Part shown: in pieces, positions 31,847-42,570 of the stretch | Layout of the letters: every line of letters starts with the position of its first letter | How positions within the stretch are numbered: the first letter of the stretch is position 1 | Assembly (NCBI RefSeq): GCF_019703515.2 | Contig: NC_059368.1 | Span: forward strand, 34,622,735 to 34,686,734 | DNA: 64,000 nt | Direction: 5' to 3' | Source: Myxocyprinus asiaticus | Lineage: Eukaryota > Chordata > Actinopteri > Cypriniformes > Catostomidae | The notes under the pieces: model-generated | Seen by the model: only the letters and a program-made list of their open reading frames with translations | What the model was told of the DNA's origin: nothing | The model's database searches: none | Program-made: the position numbers and the translations under genes

Positions 31847-31908
31847 ATGGTGAGGTCCTGCAGTCCACAACAAAGGCCAGGGACGAAGCTACGACACTAA
31901 GCAGATAA
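31847..31908 (+). CDS. Candidate terminal exon, unidentified
   Basis: A strong acceptor-like tract (TTTTGTTCTTTTTTTATGTG through TTGTGCAG) precedes 31847. One frame then reads GEVLQSTTKARDEATTLSR and stops at TAA (31906-31908). A second frame is also open for 18 codons. The reading is short and hydrophilic, as a C-terminal tail could be, and the base composition is more GC-rich than its surroundings. The flanks on both sides (31140-31420 and 32035-32160) have relatives elsewhere in the window. I do not recognise the peptide. Chance is quite possible. Confidence 0.2.
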
Positions 31909-32034
31909 CTCACAAGCTACACTCTAAATTATCTAGCTGTAGACTTGTTTATTATTTTTTGACACATGACTCTGCCATAGCAAACTAAATGGAAACTCAG
32001 AGACATTAAGAAAAGAGGAATAGGCAACTCACAA
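31909..32034. other. Unassigned spacer
   Basis: AT-rich and without visible features. Confidence 0.3.
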
Positions 32035-32160
32035 TGGATAGCAAACCTATGACACCTGCATGTAAGCCTGCTAACAAAATGATGGGAACTTGATTAATGT
32101 TATGGTAAAATAATTATTGTTTGCATGAAGGTATATCTAGAATATTCTTATGTTGTAACT
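32035..32160. repeat. Low-copy segment related to 45600-45712
   Basis: Both share CTATGACACCTGCAT, TAAGCCT, ATGGGAACTTGA, TTTGCATGAAGG and ATCTAGA.TATTCTTA in the same order. In the second location the segment starts directly after an L1 poly(A) tail. Confidence 0.65.
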
Positions 32161-32847
32161 TTTCAGAATTTTAGAAGAATCTGTAACGATGACACATTAA
32201 ATTTAGCACATGACTATAATTACTGATGGCTCTTCTCTTGACTATCTTTTCACTTCTTTGTTTCACTGACTGATATTTACTCTTTTCATGGGTGTTGAAA
32301 CTACAGAGAACAATCTAATTTTGGTAAAATTTCTCTCCATTGATTGCAATCCTAACTCTGGGTGGTTTATCATCTATTATCCACACTGGGGAACAAGCTG
32401 ATTTCCCCTGCAGTACACCAAAAAAAAAAAAATAAAATAAAATAAATAAATAAATAAAAATTAATGTGTAATCTTGTGTCATTGTATATGGTAGGATGTG
32501 GAATAGTATGAAAGTTTATTCTCTCTTAGTCAAAATGTTCAAATGGAGCAGCCTTATCTTGCAAGCCATTACATGGTTTCAGGATGGAGTTTGTAATGGA
32601 AGTGCATTTATAACAGCTTGTTCAGTCCATCTTCATAAGGCTGTAATCAAGGAGAGATTGAGCCAGACTGGGATTTTGACTCATGGACAGGGTGTTTCTA
32701 ACACTGAAAGAGCCTCTGCAGTGTCCTTGCTTCAAAAATGTCTCTTTGCCTAAAATGTCTTGAATAAAAAAACAACAATTCAAAGTTGTGTAATGTGGTA
32801 ACTCTTTAGAATAATATACAGACTTGCAACTTGTATTGAACCCGGAA
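32161..32847. other. Gene-free stretch
   Basis: An A-rich run lies at 32420-32460. An 85-codon frame at 32496-32750 is not recognisable as a protein. Confidence 0.35.
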
Positions 32848-32893
32848 TGTATGTATGTATGTATGTATATATATATATATATATACACACACA
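32848..32893. repeat. (GTAT)n-(AT)n-(AC)n microsatellite
   Basis: A compound simple repeat abutting the left end of the Tc1-like element. Confidence 0.9.
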
Positions 32894-34715
32894 CAGGTGC
32901 TGGTCATATAATTAGAATATCATCAAAAAGTTGATTTATTTCACTAATTCCATTCAAAAAGTGAAACTTGTATATTATATTCATTCATTACACACAGACT
33001 GATATATTTCAAATGTTTATTTATTTTAATTTTGATGATTATAACTGACGACTAAGGAAAATCCCAAATTCAGTATCTCAGAAAATTAGAATATTACTTA
33101 AGACCAATACAAAGAAAGGATTTTTAGAAATCTTGGCCAACTGAAAAGTATGAACATGAAAAGTATGAGCATGTACAGCACTCAATACTTAGTTGGGGCT
33201 CCTTTTGCCTGAATTACTGCAGCAATGCGGTGTGGCATGGAGTCGATCAGTCTGTCTTTGGTTCTTTTAATTGTGATGATTTTGGCAAACATTTAACAAA
33301 AACCCACCAATTCACTATCTCAAAAAATTAGAATACATCATAAGACCAATAAAAAAAACATTTTTAGTGAATTGTTGGCCTTCTGGAAAGTATGTTCATT
33401 TACTGTACATGTACTCAATACTTGGTAGGGGCTCCTTTTGCTTTAATTACTGCCTCAATTCGGCATGGCATGGAGGTGATCAGTTTGTGGCACTGCTGAG
33501 GTGGTATGGAAGCCCAGGTTTCTTTGACAGTGGCCTTCAGCTCATCTGCATTGTTTGGTCTGGCTTGTTTCTCATTTTCCTCTTGACAATACCCCATAGA
33601 TTCTCTATGGGGTTCAGGTCTGGTGAGTTTGCTGGCCAGTCAAGCACACCAACACCATGGTCATTTAACCAGACTTTTGGTTGCTTTTGGCAGTGTGGGC
33701 AGGTGCCAAATCCTGCTGGAAAATGAAATCAGCATCTTTATAAAGCTAGTCAGCAGAAGGAAGCATGAAGTGCTCCAAAATTTCTTGGTAAACGGGTGCA
33801 GTTGACTTTGGTTTTCAGAAAACACAATGGACCAACACCAGCAGATGACATTGCACCCCAAATCATCACAGACTGTGGAAACTTAACACTGGACTTCAAG
33901 CAACTTGAGCTATGAGCTTCTCCACCCTTCCTCCAGACTCTAGGACCTTGGTTTCCAAATTAAATACAAAACTTGCTCTCATCTGAAAAGAGGACTTTGG
34001 ACCACTGGGCAACAGTCCAGTTCTTCTTCTCCTTAGCCCAGGTAAGACGCCTCTGACGTTGTCTGTGGTTCAGGAGTGGCTTAACAAGACAACTGTAGCC
34101 AAATTCCTTGACACGTCTGTGTGTGGTGGCTCTTGATGCCTTGACCCCAGCCTCAGTCCATTCCTTGTGAAGTTCTACCCAACATTCTTGAATCGGTTTT
34201 GCTTGACAATCCACTCAAAGCTGCGGTTCTCTCGGTTGGTTGTGCATCTTTTTCTTCCACACTCTTTTCCTTCCACTTCAACTTTCTGTTAACATGCTTG
34301 GATACAGCAGCTTTGTGAACAGCCAGCTTCTTTGGCAATGAATGTTTGTGGCTTACCCTCCTTGTGAAGGGTGTCAATGATTGTCTTCTGGACAACTGTC
34401 AGATCAGCAGTCTTCCCCATGATTGTGTAGCCTAGTGAACCAAACTGAGAGACAATTTTGAAGGCTCAGGAAACCTTTGCAGGTGTTTTGAGTTGATTAG
34501 CTGATGGCATGTCAAAATATTCTAATTTTTTGAGATAGTGAATTGGTGGGTTTTTGTTAAATGTGAGCCAAAATCATCACAATTAAAAGAACCAAAGACT
34601 TAAACTACTTCAATCTGTGTGCATTGAATTTATTTAATACACAAGTTTCACAATTTGAGTTGAATTAATGAAATAAATGAACTTTTCCACAACATTCTAA
34701 TTTATTGAGATGCAC

Positions 34716-34718
<3 letters not shown>
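32894..34718 (-). mobile_element. Chimeric Tc1-like transposon (families C and D)
   Basis: The outer ends CAGGTGC and GCACCTG are inverted. The first 360 bp (32894 to about 33255) and the rest belong to two related but different families. After the left family reaches its transposase start-like text (GGGGCTCCTTTTGCCTGAAT at 33196), the sequence jumps to the inner part of a second family's inverted repeat and passes the same landmark again (GGGGCTCCTTTTGCTTTAAT at 33429). The right inverted repeat (34510-34718) pairs with 33257-33345 in its inner part and only loosely with the left outer end. Right of it is (TA)n. Confidence 0.82.
33430..34424 (-). pseudogene. Tc1-like transposase of the chimeric element
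   Basis: The minus strand reads a transposase start near 34424 (MGKTADLTVVQKTIIDTLHK), then broken DNA-binding text. The frame 34214-33960 includes AKEKKNWTVAQWSKVLFSDE and ends in SKFCI, where VLFSDESKF holds the first catalytic Asp. Near 33660-33600 the PDLNPIENLWG block with the last acidic residue is readable, and 33597-33415 gives the C-terminus (CHKLITSMPCRIEAVIKAKG). Several stops and shifts separate the pieces. Full length would be about 330-340 residues. It is inactive. Confidence 0.85.

Positions 34719-34777
<59 letters not shown>
34719..34777. repeat. (TA)n microsatellite
   Basis: About 58 bases of TA directly at the right end of the Tc1-like element, whose target is TA. Confidence 0.95.
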
Positions 34778-34779
<2 letters not shown>

Positions 34780-35289
34780 TCAGAACTTGTGACAAAATCT
34801 AGAAATCATCTTCTCTTCAACAAGTGATGAATTAGTAGCTTTCTGCAGCCATCTAGTGTTTATACTTGTAATTTCATCTGGGTTTTATTTAAAAAAAAAA
34901 AAAAAAAAAAAAGTACAATAAATAGACAGCACAGTTTGATTCTTGTGACTTCAAGCTTTCAAATGATATATAATGTCTTATTGGTTCAGTATTTGAGAAA
35001 ATATTCTTAAAAAAAGTTTTGCAAAAAAAAGTCAATTTTCAAGCTCAAGTTCAATGTCCTATAGATAACTTAGTAAATACAAAAACAAAACAAAAAAAAA
35101 AAAAAAGTCTAAATACCCAAAAACTCACAAGTTTAGTGCTTTTACGTGATTTAATTTAGAGTAATTACACTTCTTTCATAACAATTCAAACAAAAATACA
35201 TGTTTAATGCTTCCGGTCACTTTTGACCAGGTACAACTGAAATGTGATTCAATGATGAACATAACCTTATACTATGATGTGCATAAGGA
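34778..35289. other. Gene-free AT-rich stretch
   Basis: Poly(A) runs occur at 34890-34911 and 35090-35105. No genes. Confidence 0.4.
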
Positions 35290-35437
35290 TTACATTGTAA
35301 TTGTTACTGTTGCTTTAGGGTTTTCAGTGTTACGTTGTCATGGCAACAAAGTTAACAAAGTGGAAATAACTTTACACAGAACAGGTTAGTGAGTAATTTT
35401 ATTACACCAAAATCATGTTGTGTGGATATTCTATACT

Positions 35438-35484
<47 letters not shown>

Positions 35485-36131
35485 AGTATTTTAATGTGTA
35501 CAGATTGGCCCCATTCATTTCCATTGTAAGTGCCTCAGCTGTAACTGTGATTTTTGCTTTAACTATTGTTAATGTACACAACCTTATTGTAAAATGTTAC
35601 CAGTTAAAGGAATATTCCTCAATCAGCAGCATTTGTGGCATAATGTTGATTACCACAAAACTTAAGTTGGACTCATTTTCTTTAAAGAAATAAAATAAAA
35701 AAAAGCACAAATTGAGTTGAATTAATAAACTTCCAATGGAAGTGAATGTGGCCAATATTTGGAGGTCTTAAAGGCAGAAATCTCAAGCTTGTAATTTTTA
35801 TAAAAGCACTTACATTAATTCTTCTGTTAAAACTCATGTATTATTTGAGCTGTAAAGTTCTTTAAATTGTCATTTTAAGGTTTTAGGGGTTGTTGACATT
35901 ACATCGTCATGACAACAAAGATGTAAAATTGGCTATAATTTTACACAGAAAAAGTTTGTAAGTGATTATTATCACACTAAAATCATGTTTACATGCATAT
36001 TGTTTGTCTTATGGCTATACTTAAAAAAAAAAAAAAAGAAAAAGAAAAAAAGTATTTTAACATTAAATGGTCTCCATTCATTTTCATTGTAAGTGCCTCA
36101 CTGGAACCCAGATTTTTGCTTCTTTTCTTTT

Positions 36132-36164
<33 letters not shown>

Positions 36165-36268
36165 TAAGAAAAGGAGGAGCAAGTCAAATTAATTTTTGTG
36201 GTGATCAATATTATGCCATAAATGCTGTCGATTGAGCTTAACTTGTGTTGAACACGGAATATTCCTTT
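35290..36268. repeat. Rearranged dispersed repeat, direct and inverted parts
   Basis: The blocks around 35330-35420 (GTTGTCATGGCAACAAAG..., TTTACACAGAA, CACCAAAATCATGTT) recur at 35900-35990. CATTGTAAGTGCCTCA recurs at 35521 and 36084. The part at 35605-35700 (GGAATATTCCT...) is instead the inverse of 36165-36268. A (GA)n tract lies at 35441-35480 and poly(T) at 36130-36165. No coding frame. Confidence 0.65.
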
Positions 36269-37408
36269 AATTAGTCAATTCCACACAGATCATTTAATGA
36301 ATTGGAAAATAACACATTACTTTTAGTCTTTTTTTTTTTTTTTTTTTTTAAATCAGTTTATATTTTCTAATTGATATGTTATTTTGTATGTTATGGAAAG
36401 TTGTGTCCCTGAAAATATCAGCCTGTCATGTACAGACTGAGAGAACAAGTTTTAAACAAGGCCAGACATAAATGCGTGTTTGCAGGTCAGAACAGGGCAT
36501 TCAAGCTGGCAGCCTTCTTTAGAAAAAATGCAAAGCACAACAGATGTGCACTGCCAAGGGATCAGTTCCTCAAAGTTATTTATTAATTTCCCTTTAAAAG
36601 CTAATTTAATGCTTGGCTTGCCATGTATCTAAAGCCTCTCATCTCAGCTGGTGATAAAGGGAGGAAAAGCAGAAGATGAATATCTCCAGATAAACAGAAA
36701 CACTTTAGAATGGCTGAGAGAGACCTGGTCAAGACTGTGAATGGCATCTTCAGTCTTAATCCTTTTTTCCTTTTCTCTAATGGTCACTTAAACATGCATG
36801 AATGTCATGACTTCTAGGAAATTTAAAGTTAATAGAAAGTGTTCTAAGGATTATTGGACTGTCCCTGTTGATTTTATTTTATCTTATTCATGTTTCAGGT
36901 CTAAGAGATTTTCAATTTAATATCTAGGGACAAAACATACTTAACATTGGAGTATCTGGTTAATACTTTGACTTTTTCTTAACTTTATTAGTACTGATTA
37001 TAAACAGCATTTACACTTGATAACATTCATCACACGAGAACTGATATATAACTTCTGTTTGGGGTTTCAGAGAACCCAGGTATAAAATAGCAATAAAGGC
37101 TGTGATTTTTTTTTTCATGCTGAGATTTTTTCAATTGTTGTACACACTATACCAATTCAATCTAAGGGTTGTTAATATGTTTTTTTTTTTTTTTTTTCTA
37201 TAATGTGTTTTTGCTGGAGTTAAATCAAACCCAAACAGAAGCAATGTCACTACAGTATTACGGATAATAGTAAAATTGCAATAGAAATCAGAGACCCCAA
37301 TAATTAAAGACAGTAAAATCAAACTCAACAACATGAGGGTTAAATATACATAGTTTTGATTTGAGATGTTTGTTTGGCCTCTTGTGTATAGAAATAATCT
37401 CTGCATTA
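36269..37408. other. Gene-free stretch, partly low-repeat
   Basis: The interval 36420-36760 has balanced composition and no repeat landmarks, so it could be single-copy or conserved non-coding DNA. Poly(T) runs occur at 36330-36350 and 37180-37198. Confidence 0.35.
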
Positions 37409-38946
37409 CAGTGAATCCAGAAAGTATTCACAGCACTTCACTTTTTCCACATTTTGTTATGTTACAGCCTTATTCCAAAATGGATTAAATTCATTATTTT
37501 CCTCAAAATTCTACAAACAATACCCCATAATGACAATGTGAAAGAAGTTTGTTTGAAATCTTTGTAAATTTATTAAAAATAAAAAATGAAACAAATCACA
37601 TGTACATAAGTATTCACAGCCTTTGCTCAATACTTTGTTGAAGCACCTTTGGCACCAGTTACAGCCTCAAGTCTTTTTGAGTATGATGCTACAAGCAAAG
37701 CTTCTTTGCAGGACCTCTCAAGCTCCATCAGGTTGGATGGGGAGCGTCGGTGCGCAGCCATTTTCAGATCTCTCCAGAGATGTTCAATCGGGTTCAAGTC
37801 TGGGCCACTCAAGGACATTCACAGAGTTGTCCCGGAGCCACTCCTTTGTTATCTTGGCTGTGTGCTTAGGGTCGTTGTCCTGTTGGAAGATGAACCTTCG
37901 CCCCAGTCTGAGGTCCAGAGCACTCTGGAGCAGGTTTTCATCAAGGATGTCTCTGTACATTGCTGCATTCATCTCTCCCTCGATCCTGACTAGTCTCCCA
38001 GTTCCTGCCACTGAAAAACATCCCCACAGCATGATGCTACCACCACCATGCTTCACTGTAGGGATGGTATTGGCCAGGTGGTTTCCTCCAGACATGACGC
38101 TTGCCATTCAGGCCAAAGAGTTCAATCTTTGTTTCTCATGGTCTGAGAGTCCTTCAGGTGTTTTTTGACAAACTCCAGGTGGGCTGTCATATGCCTTTTA
38201 CTGAGGAGTTGCTTCCGTCTGGCCACTCTACCATACAGGCCTGATTGGTGGAGTGCTGCAGAGATGGTTGTTCTTCTGGAATGTTCTCCTCTCTCCACAG
38301 AGAAATGCTGGAGCTCTGTCAGAGTGACCATTGGGTTCTCGGTCACCTCTCTGACTAAGGCCCTTCACCCCCGATCGCTCAGTTTGGCCAGGCGGCCAGC
38401 TCTAGGAAGAGTCTTGGTGGTTCCAAACTTCTTCCATTTACGGTTGATGGAGGCCACTGTGCTCATTGGGACCTTCAATGCTGCAGACATTTTTCTGTAC
38501 CCTTCCCCAGATCTGTGCATCGATACAATCCTGTCTCGGAGGTCTACAGAAAATTCCTTGGACTTCATGGCTTGGTTTGTCCTCTGACATGCACTGTTAA
38601 CTGTGGGACCTTATATAGACAGGTGTGTGCCTTTCCAAATCATGTCCAATCAACTGAATTTACCACAGGTGGTCTCCAGTCAAGTTGTAGAAACATCTCA
38701 AGGATGATCAGTGGAAACAGGATGCACCTGAGCTCAATTTTGAGTGTCATGGCAAAGGCTGTGAATACTTATGTACATGTGATTTTTGTCATTTTTTATT
38801 TTTAATAAATTTGCAAAGATTTCAAACAAACTTCTTTCACGTTGTCATTATGGGTTATTGTTTGTGGAATTTTGAGGAAAATAATGAATTTAATCCATTT
38901 TGGAATAAGGCTGTAACATAACAAATGTGGAAAAAGTGATGCACTG
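37409..38946 (-). mobile_element. Tc1-like transposon B, copy 2
   Basis: This belongs to the same family and orientation as 8158-9532, at 1538 bp and with TA flanks at 37407-37408 and 38947-38948. The left inverted repeat is complete. The right one lacks about 22 bp just inside the terminal TGCACTG, including the outer AAGTATTCACAGC phrase. Unlike copy 1 it keeps the C-terminal catalytic part of the transposase. Confidence 0.92.
37627..38568 (-). pseudogene. Tc1-like transposase B, nearly full length but broken
   Basis: The start at 38568 (MKSKEFSVDLRDRIVSMHRS) is the same as in copy 1. A TGA near 38365 interrupts the first 67 codons, where copy 1 has AGA. The frame then continues with VTENPMVTLTELQHFSVERG to about 38122, shifts, and resumes with [40 protein letters not shown] (second catalytic Asp) and, after another shift, [15 protein letters not shown] with the third acidic residue. 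It ends [13 protein letters not shown]. Total length matches the roughly 340 residues usual for Tc1. At least three lesions prevent expression. Confidence 0.9.
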
Positions 38947-38948
38947 TA

Positions 38949-39399
38949 TGGGTTTAGCTTTACATGCACATTGTTGTGGCCAGTGGTTTAATGATACTGA
39001 AGGTATGATAGAAAGAGTTCAAGGTTGAAGTCTGTAAGCCTCCAGGGTTGTAACACCCACACACACATTATGAACCTCCCCATCTGGCTTCTCAAGAGAT
39101 TAATTTGATGTGTTGAAATCATTTTACCTTAGTAACAATAAAAAGGGTTGTGAAAAATGTCTATTCAGCCTGTTCTACATGGTAAAAAGTAATACATTTT
39201 GCAAGGATTGAGATGCAAAATGCAGATTAAGTGTTCAAGTCCGAGCTCTTGAGGGGATCCCTTAGACTGACTCATGTGATAGGTATGGATGAGAAACAGA
39301 TCACTTTCACATTCTTCTTGTGTTTTTGATGATTCACATTCTTCTCTGCATATCGCCCCCTGCTGGGCTGTGAGAAGAACTTCTAGCAAAAAAAAAAGT
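38949..39399. other. Gene-free stretch
   Basis: Nothing recognised. Confidence 0.35.
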
Positions 39400-39680
39400 A
39401 CTTAAATATTCATCTCTTTCTCAGCCACACCTATCATATCACTTCTGAAGATATGGATTTAACTGCTGGAGTCTTATTGATTACTTTTATGCTGCATTTA
39501 TGTGCTTTTTGGAACATCAAAATTTTGGCATCCATTCGCTTGCATTTTTCTGAAATATTCTTCTAAAAATCATAATTTGTGTTCCGCAAAAGGAAGTCAG
39601 TCATACATATATGGGATGGCATGAGGGTGAGTAAATGATGAAAGATTTTCATTTTTGGGTGAACTATACCTTTAAAATGA
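39400..39680 (-). repeat. Dispersed cyprinid-type repeat, relative of 63712-64000
   Basis: On the minus strand it opens AAAGGTATAGTTCACCCAAA, continues to TTTACTCACCCTCATGCCAT, and ends near ATATTTAAGTACTT. The copy at the right edge of the window has the same opening and closing words. It is a very common element style in carp-like fish. Confidence 0.7.
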
Positions 39681-39695
39681 CAGCTCAGCCATAAT

Positions 39696-39985
39696 TTAAT
39701 ATTATGTCATCATTTCCCTTCCATCATGTTGTTCCAAACCCACATGACCTTCTGTATTCTGTGGAACACAAAAGATGTTAGACAGAATGTTAGGGACTGA
39801 TAGTCTCGGTCACCGCTCACTTTCAAAATATGGAGAAAAAAACAAAAAACACATTCACTGAAAGTAAATGGTTACTAAGGCTAACATTCTTTCTAAAATC
39901 TCCTTATTGTGTTGCATGGAAGAAAGTCATGGAAGAAAGTCATATGGGTTTAGAACAACATCATGGTGAATGATGACAGAATTTC

Positions 39986-39991
<6 letters not shown>
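39696..39991. repeat. Fold-back repeat
   Basis: The left arm (CATGTTGTTCCAAACCCACA, CTTCTGT, TGTGGAACACAAAAG, GTTAGACAGAATGTTAG) is complementary to the right arm read backwards (CTAACATTCTTTCTAAAATC, TCATATGGGTTTAGAACAAC). This gives an imperfect hairpin of about 290 bp with its centre near 39840. Confidence 0.7.
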
Positions 39992-40024
<33 letters not shown>

Positions 40025-40037
40025 TAATAATAATAAT
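39992..40037. repeat. (AAT)n microsatellite
   Basis: About 15 AAT units with one interruption. Confidence 0.95.
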
Positions 40038-40151
40038 TCTGTAATACATGTTGCAGCCAAGTGAATCGACTCACTGAACATCCACTTGATCGTCCAAGGA
40101 AGCTGAGCACCTTTTTTATTTCTTTTTGTGCTGGTTCCGCCTTGCGGCCGG

Positions 40152-41093
40152 TAGTGATGGGTCGTTCGTGAAGGATTCGTTCATTTTGAACAAATCTTTT
40201 ATGTGACTCAGAAGAAAGAGTAGTCTCAGAGAGTGATTAGTTCATTTTGCGTTGACCGCACATTGCATTGCATTGCTCAACCTCCGTTCGTTTGTTATTG
40301 CAAACCCCATAGGTGCTGTACAGGAAACAGAAATGATTAGTTCATCTCTCGAATCTTTTGGTCTGAGTCGTACGTTCTTTTGTCACGTGACAGCCATATA
40401 TGCTATGCATTGCTCACACAGGAAACATAAATGATTAGTTCACCTCTCGAGTCTTCTGGTCCGAGTCGTTCGTTCTTTTGTCACGTGACAGCCGTGTACG
40501 CTATGCATTGCTCACACAGGAAACATAAATGATTAGTTCACCTTTCGAGTCTTCTGGTCCGAGTCGTTCGTTCTTTTGTCATGTGACAGCCGTATACGCT
40601 ATGCATTTCTCACACAGGAAACAGAAATGATTAGTTCACCTCTCGAGACTTCTGGTCCGAGTCGTTCATTCTTTTGTCACGTGACAGCCGTATACGCTAT
40701 GCATTGCTCACACAGGAAACAGAAATGATTAATTCACCTCTCGAGTCTTCTGGTCCGAGTTGTTCATTCTTTTGTCATGTGACAGCCGTACAGGCTATGC
40801 AGTGACAAAAGAACAAACGACTCCGACAATAAGATTCCAGAGGTGAACTAATCTTTCTGTTTCTCATAATTTGTCCTTGGCTGCATTATATATTTTTCCT
40901 TATTGGGACTATAATCAAAGTTTGCGTAAGTAGATGTGTTGGGGGGGATTTGGCTATTGAAAATGTAACATTTTAATTTAATTCTGTTCAAATGAACGAA
41001 CTGAACTAAATGACTTGAATAAAGATTCGTTCATTTTGCTGAACGAGACTCAAAGATTCAAGACAGTAAAATGATCTGATCTTCCTATCACTA
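40152..41093. mobile_element. hAT-like non-autonomous element carrying a minisatellite
   Basis: The ends TAGTGATGGG and (complemented) TAGTGATAGG are inverted. The flanking 8-mers GCGGCCGG and GCAGCTGG agree at 6 of 8 positions, as expected for an old hAT duplication. Subterminal words GATTCGTTCATTTTG recur near both ends. Its interior is dominated by a 98-bp tandem repeat. No transposase. Confidence 0.72.
40335..40805. repeat. 98-bp minisatellite, about 4.8 units
   Basis: The word GATTAGTTCA (GATTAATTCA in the last unit) starts at 40335, 40433, 40531, 40629 and 40727, exactly 98 bp apart each time. Units contain CTCGAGTCTTCTGGTCCGAG, CACGTGACAGCC and GCATTGCTCACACAGGAAAC. Right after the array, 40800-40863 carries an inverted partial unit. 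Confidence 0.93.
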
Positions 41094-41101
41094 GCAGCTG
41101 G

Positions 41102-41589
41102 AGTTTGTTTTGTGTAGCAGCATTCCTTCAGGACAGTGTTGTGGATGAATCTGCACGTTCTTTGTGCTTACGCCTCCTATTGGTTGAAGTTTGTTTTGTG
41201 GAGTATTTCTTGCAGGACATTGGAGTGATTGGGTCATTTTTTGCACTCATGTTGCAGTTGAATTGTTTGTCATTGTTTGTATTCACCGCTCTGTGGAAGA
41301 ATGTTTATGTGTGCAGGCACGTAGTGTTTCTTTACAAAGTGACATCACCAACTACTGGCCTGGCATGCATAATACAGCATTTTTAGTCGTTTCCGTGGAT
41401 CCGTGTGAACTGGGATCATTTTGACAACGTTGTCATCTGTACGCGAAACTATTCAAAAACGCAAAGGGAAAACTTTTCCATTTTTAGTACATCGTTGTCG
41501 TGTAAACGTACTCTCTGTCTCACAAAATGTTTATAGAAACACCAGACTTGAGCAATCCGACAGCAAAGTTGTCACAGGGGCTCTCGCAG
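41102..41589. other. Unassigned stretch before the L1
   Basis: Some text (TGCATAATACAGCATTTTTA, ATCGTTGTCGTGTAAACG) has the look of dispersed fish repeats. It could include an L1 5' region. Open frames here are not recognisable. Confidence 0.3.
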
Positions 41590-41781
41590 GCGTACATGGA
41601 CTGTTTGAGTTTAGAGGGATGGATGCTGGTTGGCGCTGTCTTGCGCGGGGTTAATGTGCATGTTTTTCTTTTTTCTGTTTGGTTTGGGGGGAGGTTCAGG
41701 GTTTGATTGTTGCGCTAATGTGGAATGTGGTTTTTATAATTTAATTTTTGACACACAGTCTGTTTTTTTTTTATATGTCAA

Positions 41782-42240
41782 AATGTCAAATGTTAGTATG
41801 AGTGGATTGTCTCTCTCCACATGGAATGAGAATGGGTTGGGGCACCCCATAAAAAGAAGGAAAGTTATTTATCTTCTTACACATAAGAAAGATGATATAG
41901 TGTTTCTTCAAGAAACACATCTTTCCCCACAGGAAGCTGAAAATTTGGGAAGATAAGGGGTGGACATGTTTTCTTTAGTGTTGGCTCAAGTAAGAGCAGG
42001 GGAGTCGTTACACTGATAAGCAAGCATCTACAATTCAAATGTCTCAAACAGATTAAAGATAAATTAGGAAGAGTTTTAGGAGAGTTTTAGCAGAAATTCA
42101 GGGGAAAATTCTTATTTTGGCTAATATTTATGCACCTAACGCTGATAATCAGGGCATTTTAATAAATCTTGATGGGATGTTGCAAGCCACTGGCAACCTT
42201 CATGATATAATATTTGGAGGAGACTTTTAATCTATTGATG
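41782..42240 (+). pseudogene. L1 ORF2 endonuclease domain, broken
   Basis: The plus frame from 41782 (MSNVSMSGLSLSTWNENGLG, then DDIVFLQETHL) shows two endonuclease blocks: the WN.NG region with the metal-binding Asn and the QETHL region with the catalytic Glu. The frame stops near 41956. After a shift the text ILANIYAPNADNQGIF and DIIFGGDF continues the AP-endonuclease fold to about 42230. The last block, SDH, is readable as SDHALVSL near 42488. This domain nicks target DNA to prime reverse transcription. Confidence 0.82.
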
Positions 42241-42570
42241 GACTCAGTCCTTGATCATAGTGAAGCAAAAGTGTGTAAGCCCCCTAGAGCATCATTGACG
42301 CTTCACAGGATGTGTAAAAATCTTGGTCTTACAGATATTTAGAGACTTTTGAACCCATCTGGTAGAGACTATATATATTTTTCATCAGTCCATATGATTT
42401 ATTCTAGAATAGATTTTTTTTTTTATATATATCTAAGTCCCTCATTTCATCTGTTGTTGATTGCTCAGTTGGAAACATCTTCGTCTCAGATCACGCCCTG
42501 GTGAGTTTAGAGGCATTGCCACATACGGAAAAAAAAGAAATCATATAGTTGGCGCTTTAATGTATCCCTT

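Noticed and set aside
37623..38168. 181-codon and other plus-strand frames over the Tc1 copy 2
   Set aside because: They are antisense shadows of the transposase on the minus strand. The same holds for 8738-9136 and 38165-38587.
40335..40805. CRISPR-like regular repeats
   Set aside because: The whole 98-bp unit is repeated with no variable spacers, and the setting is a eukaryotic hAT-like element. It is a minisatellite.
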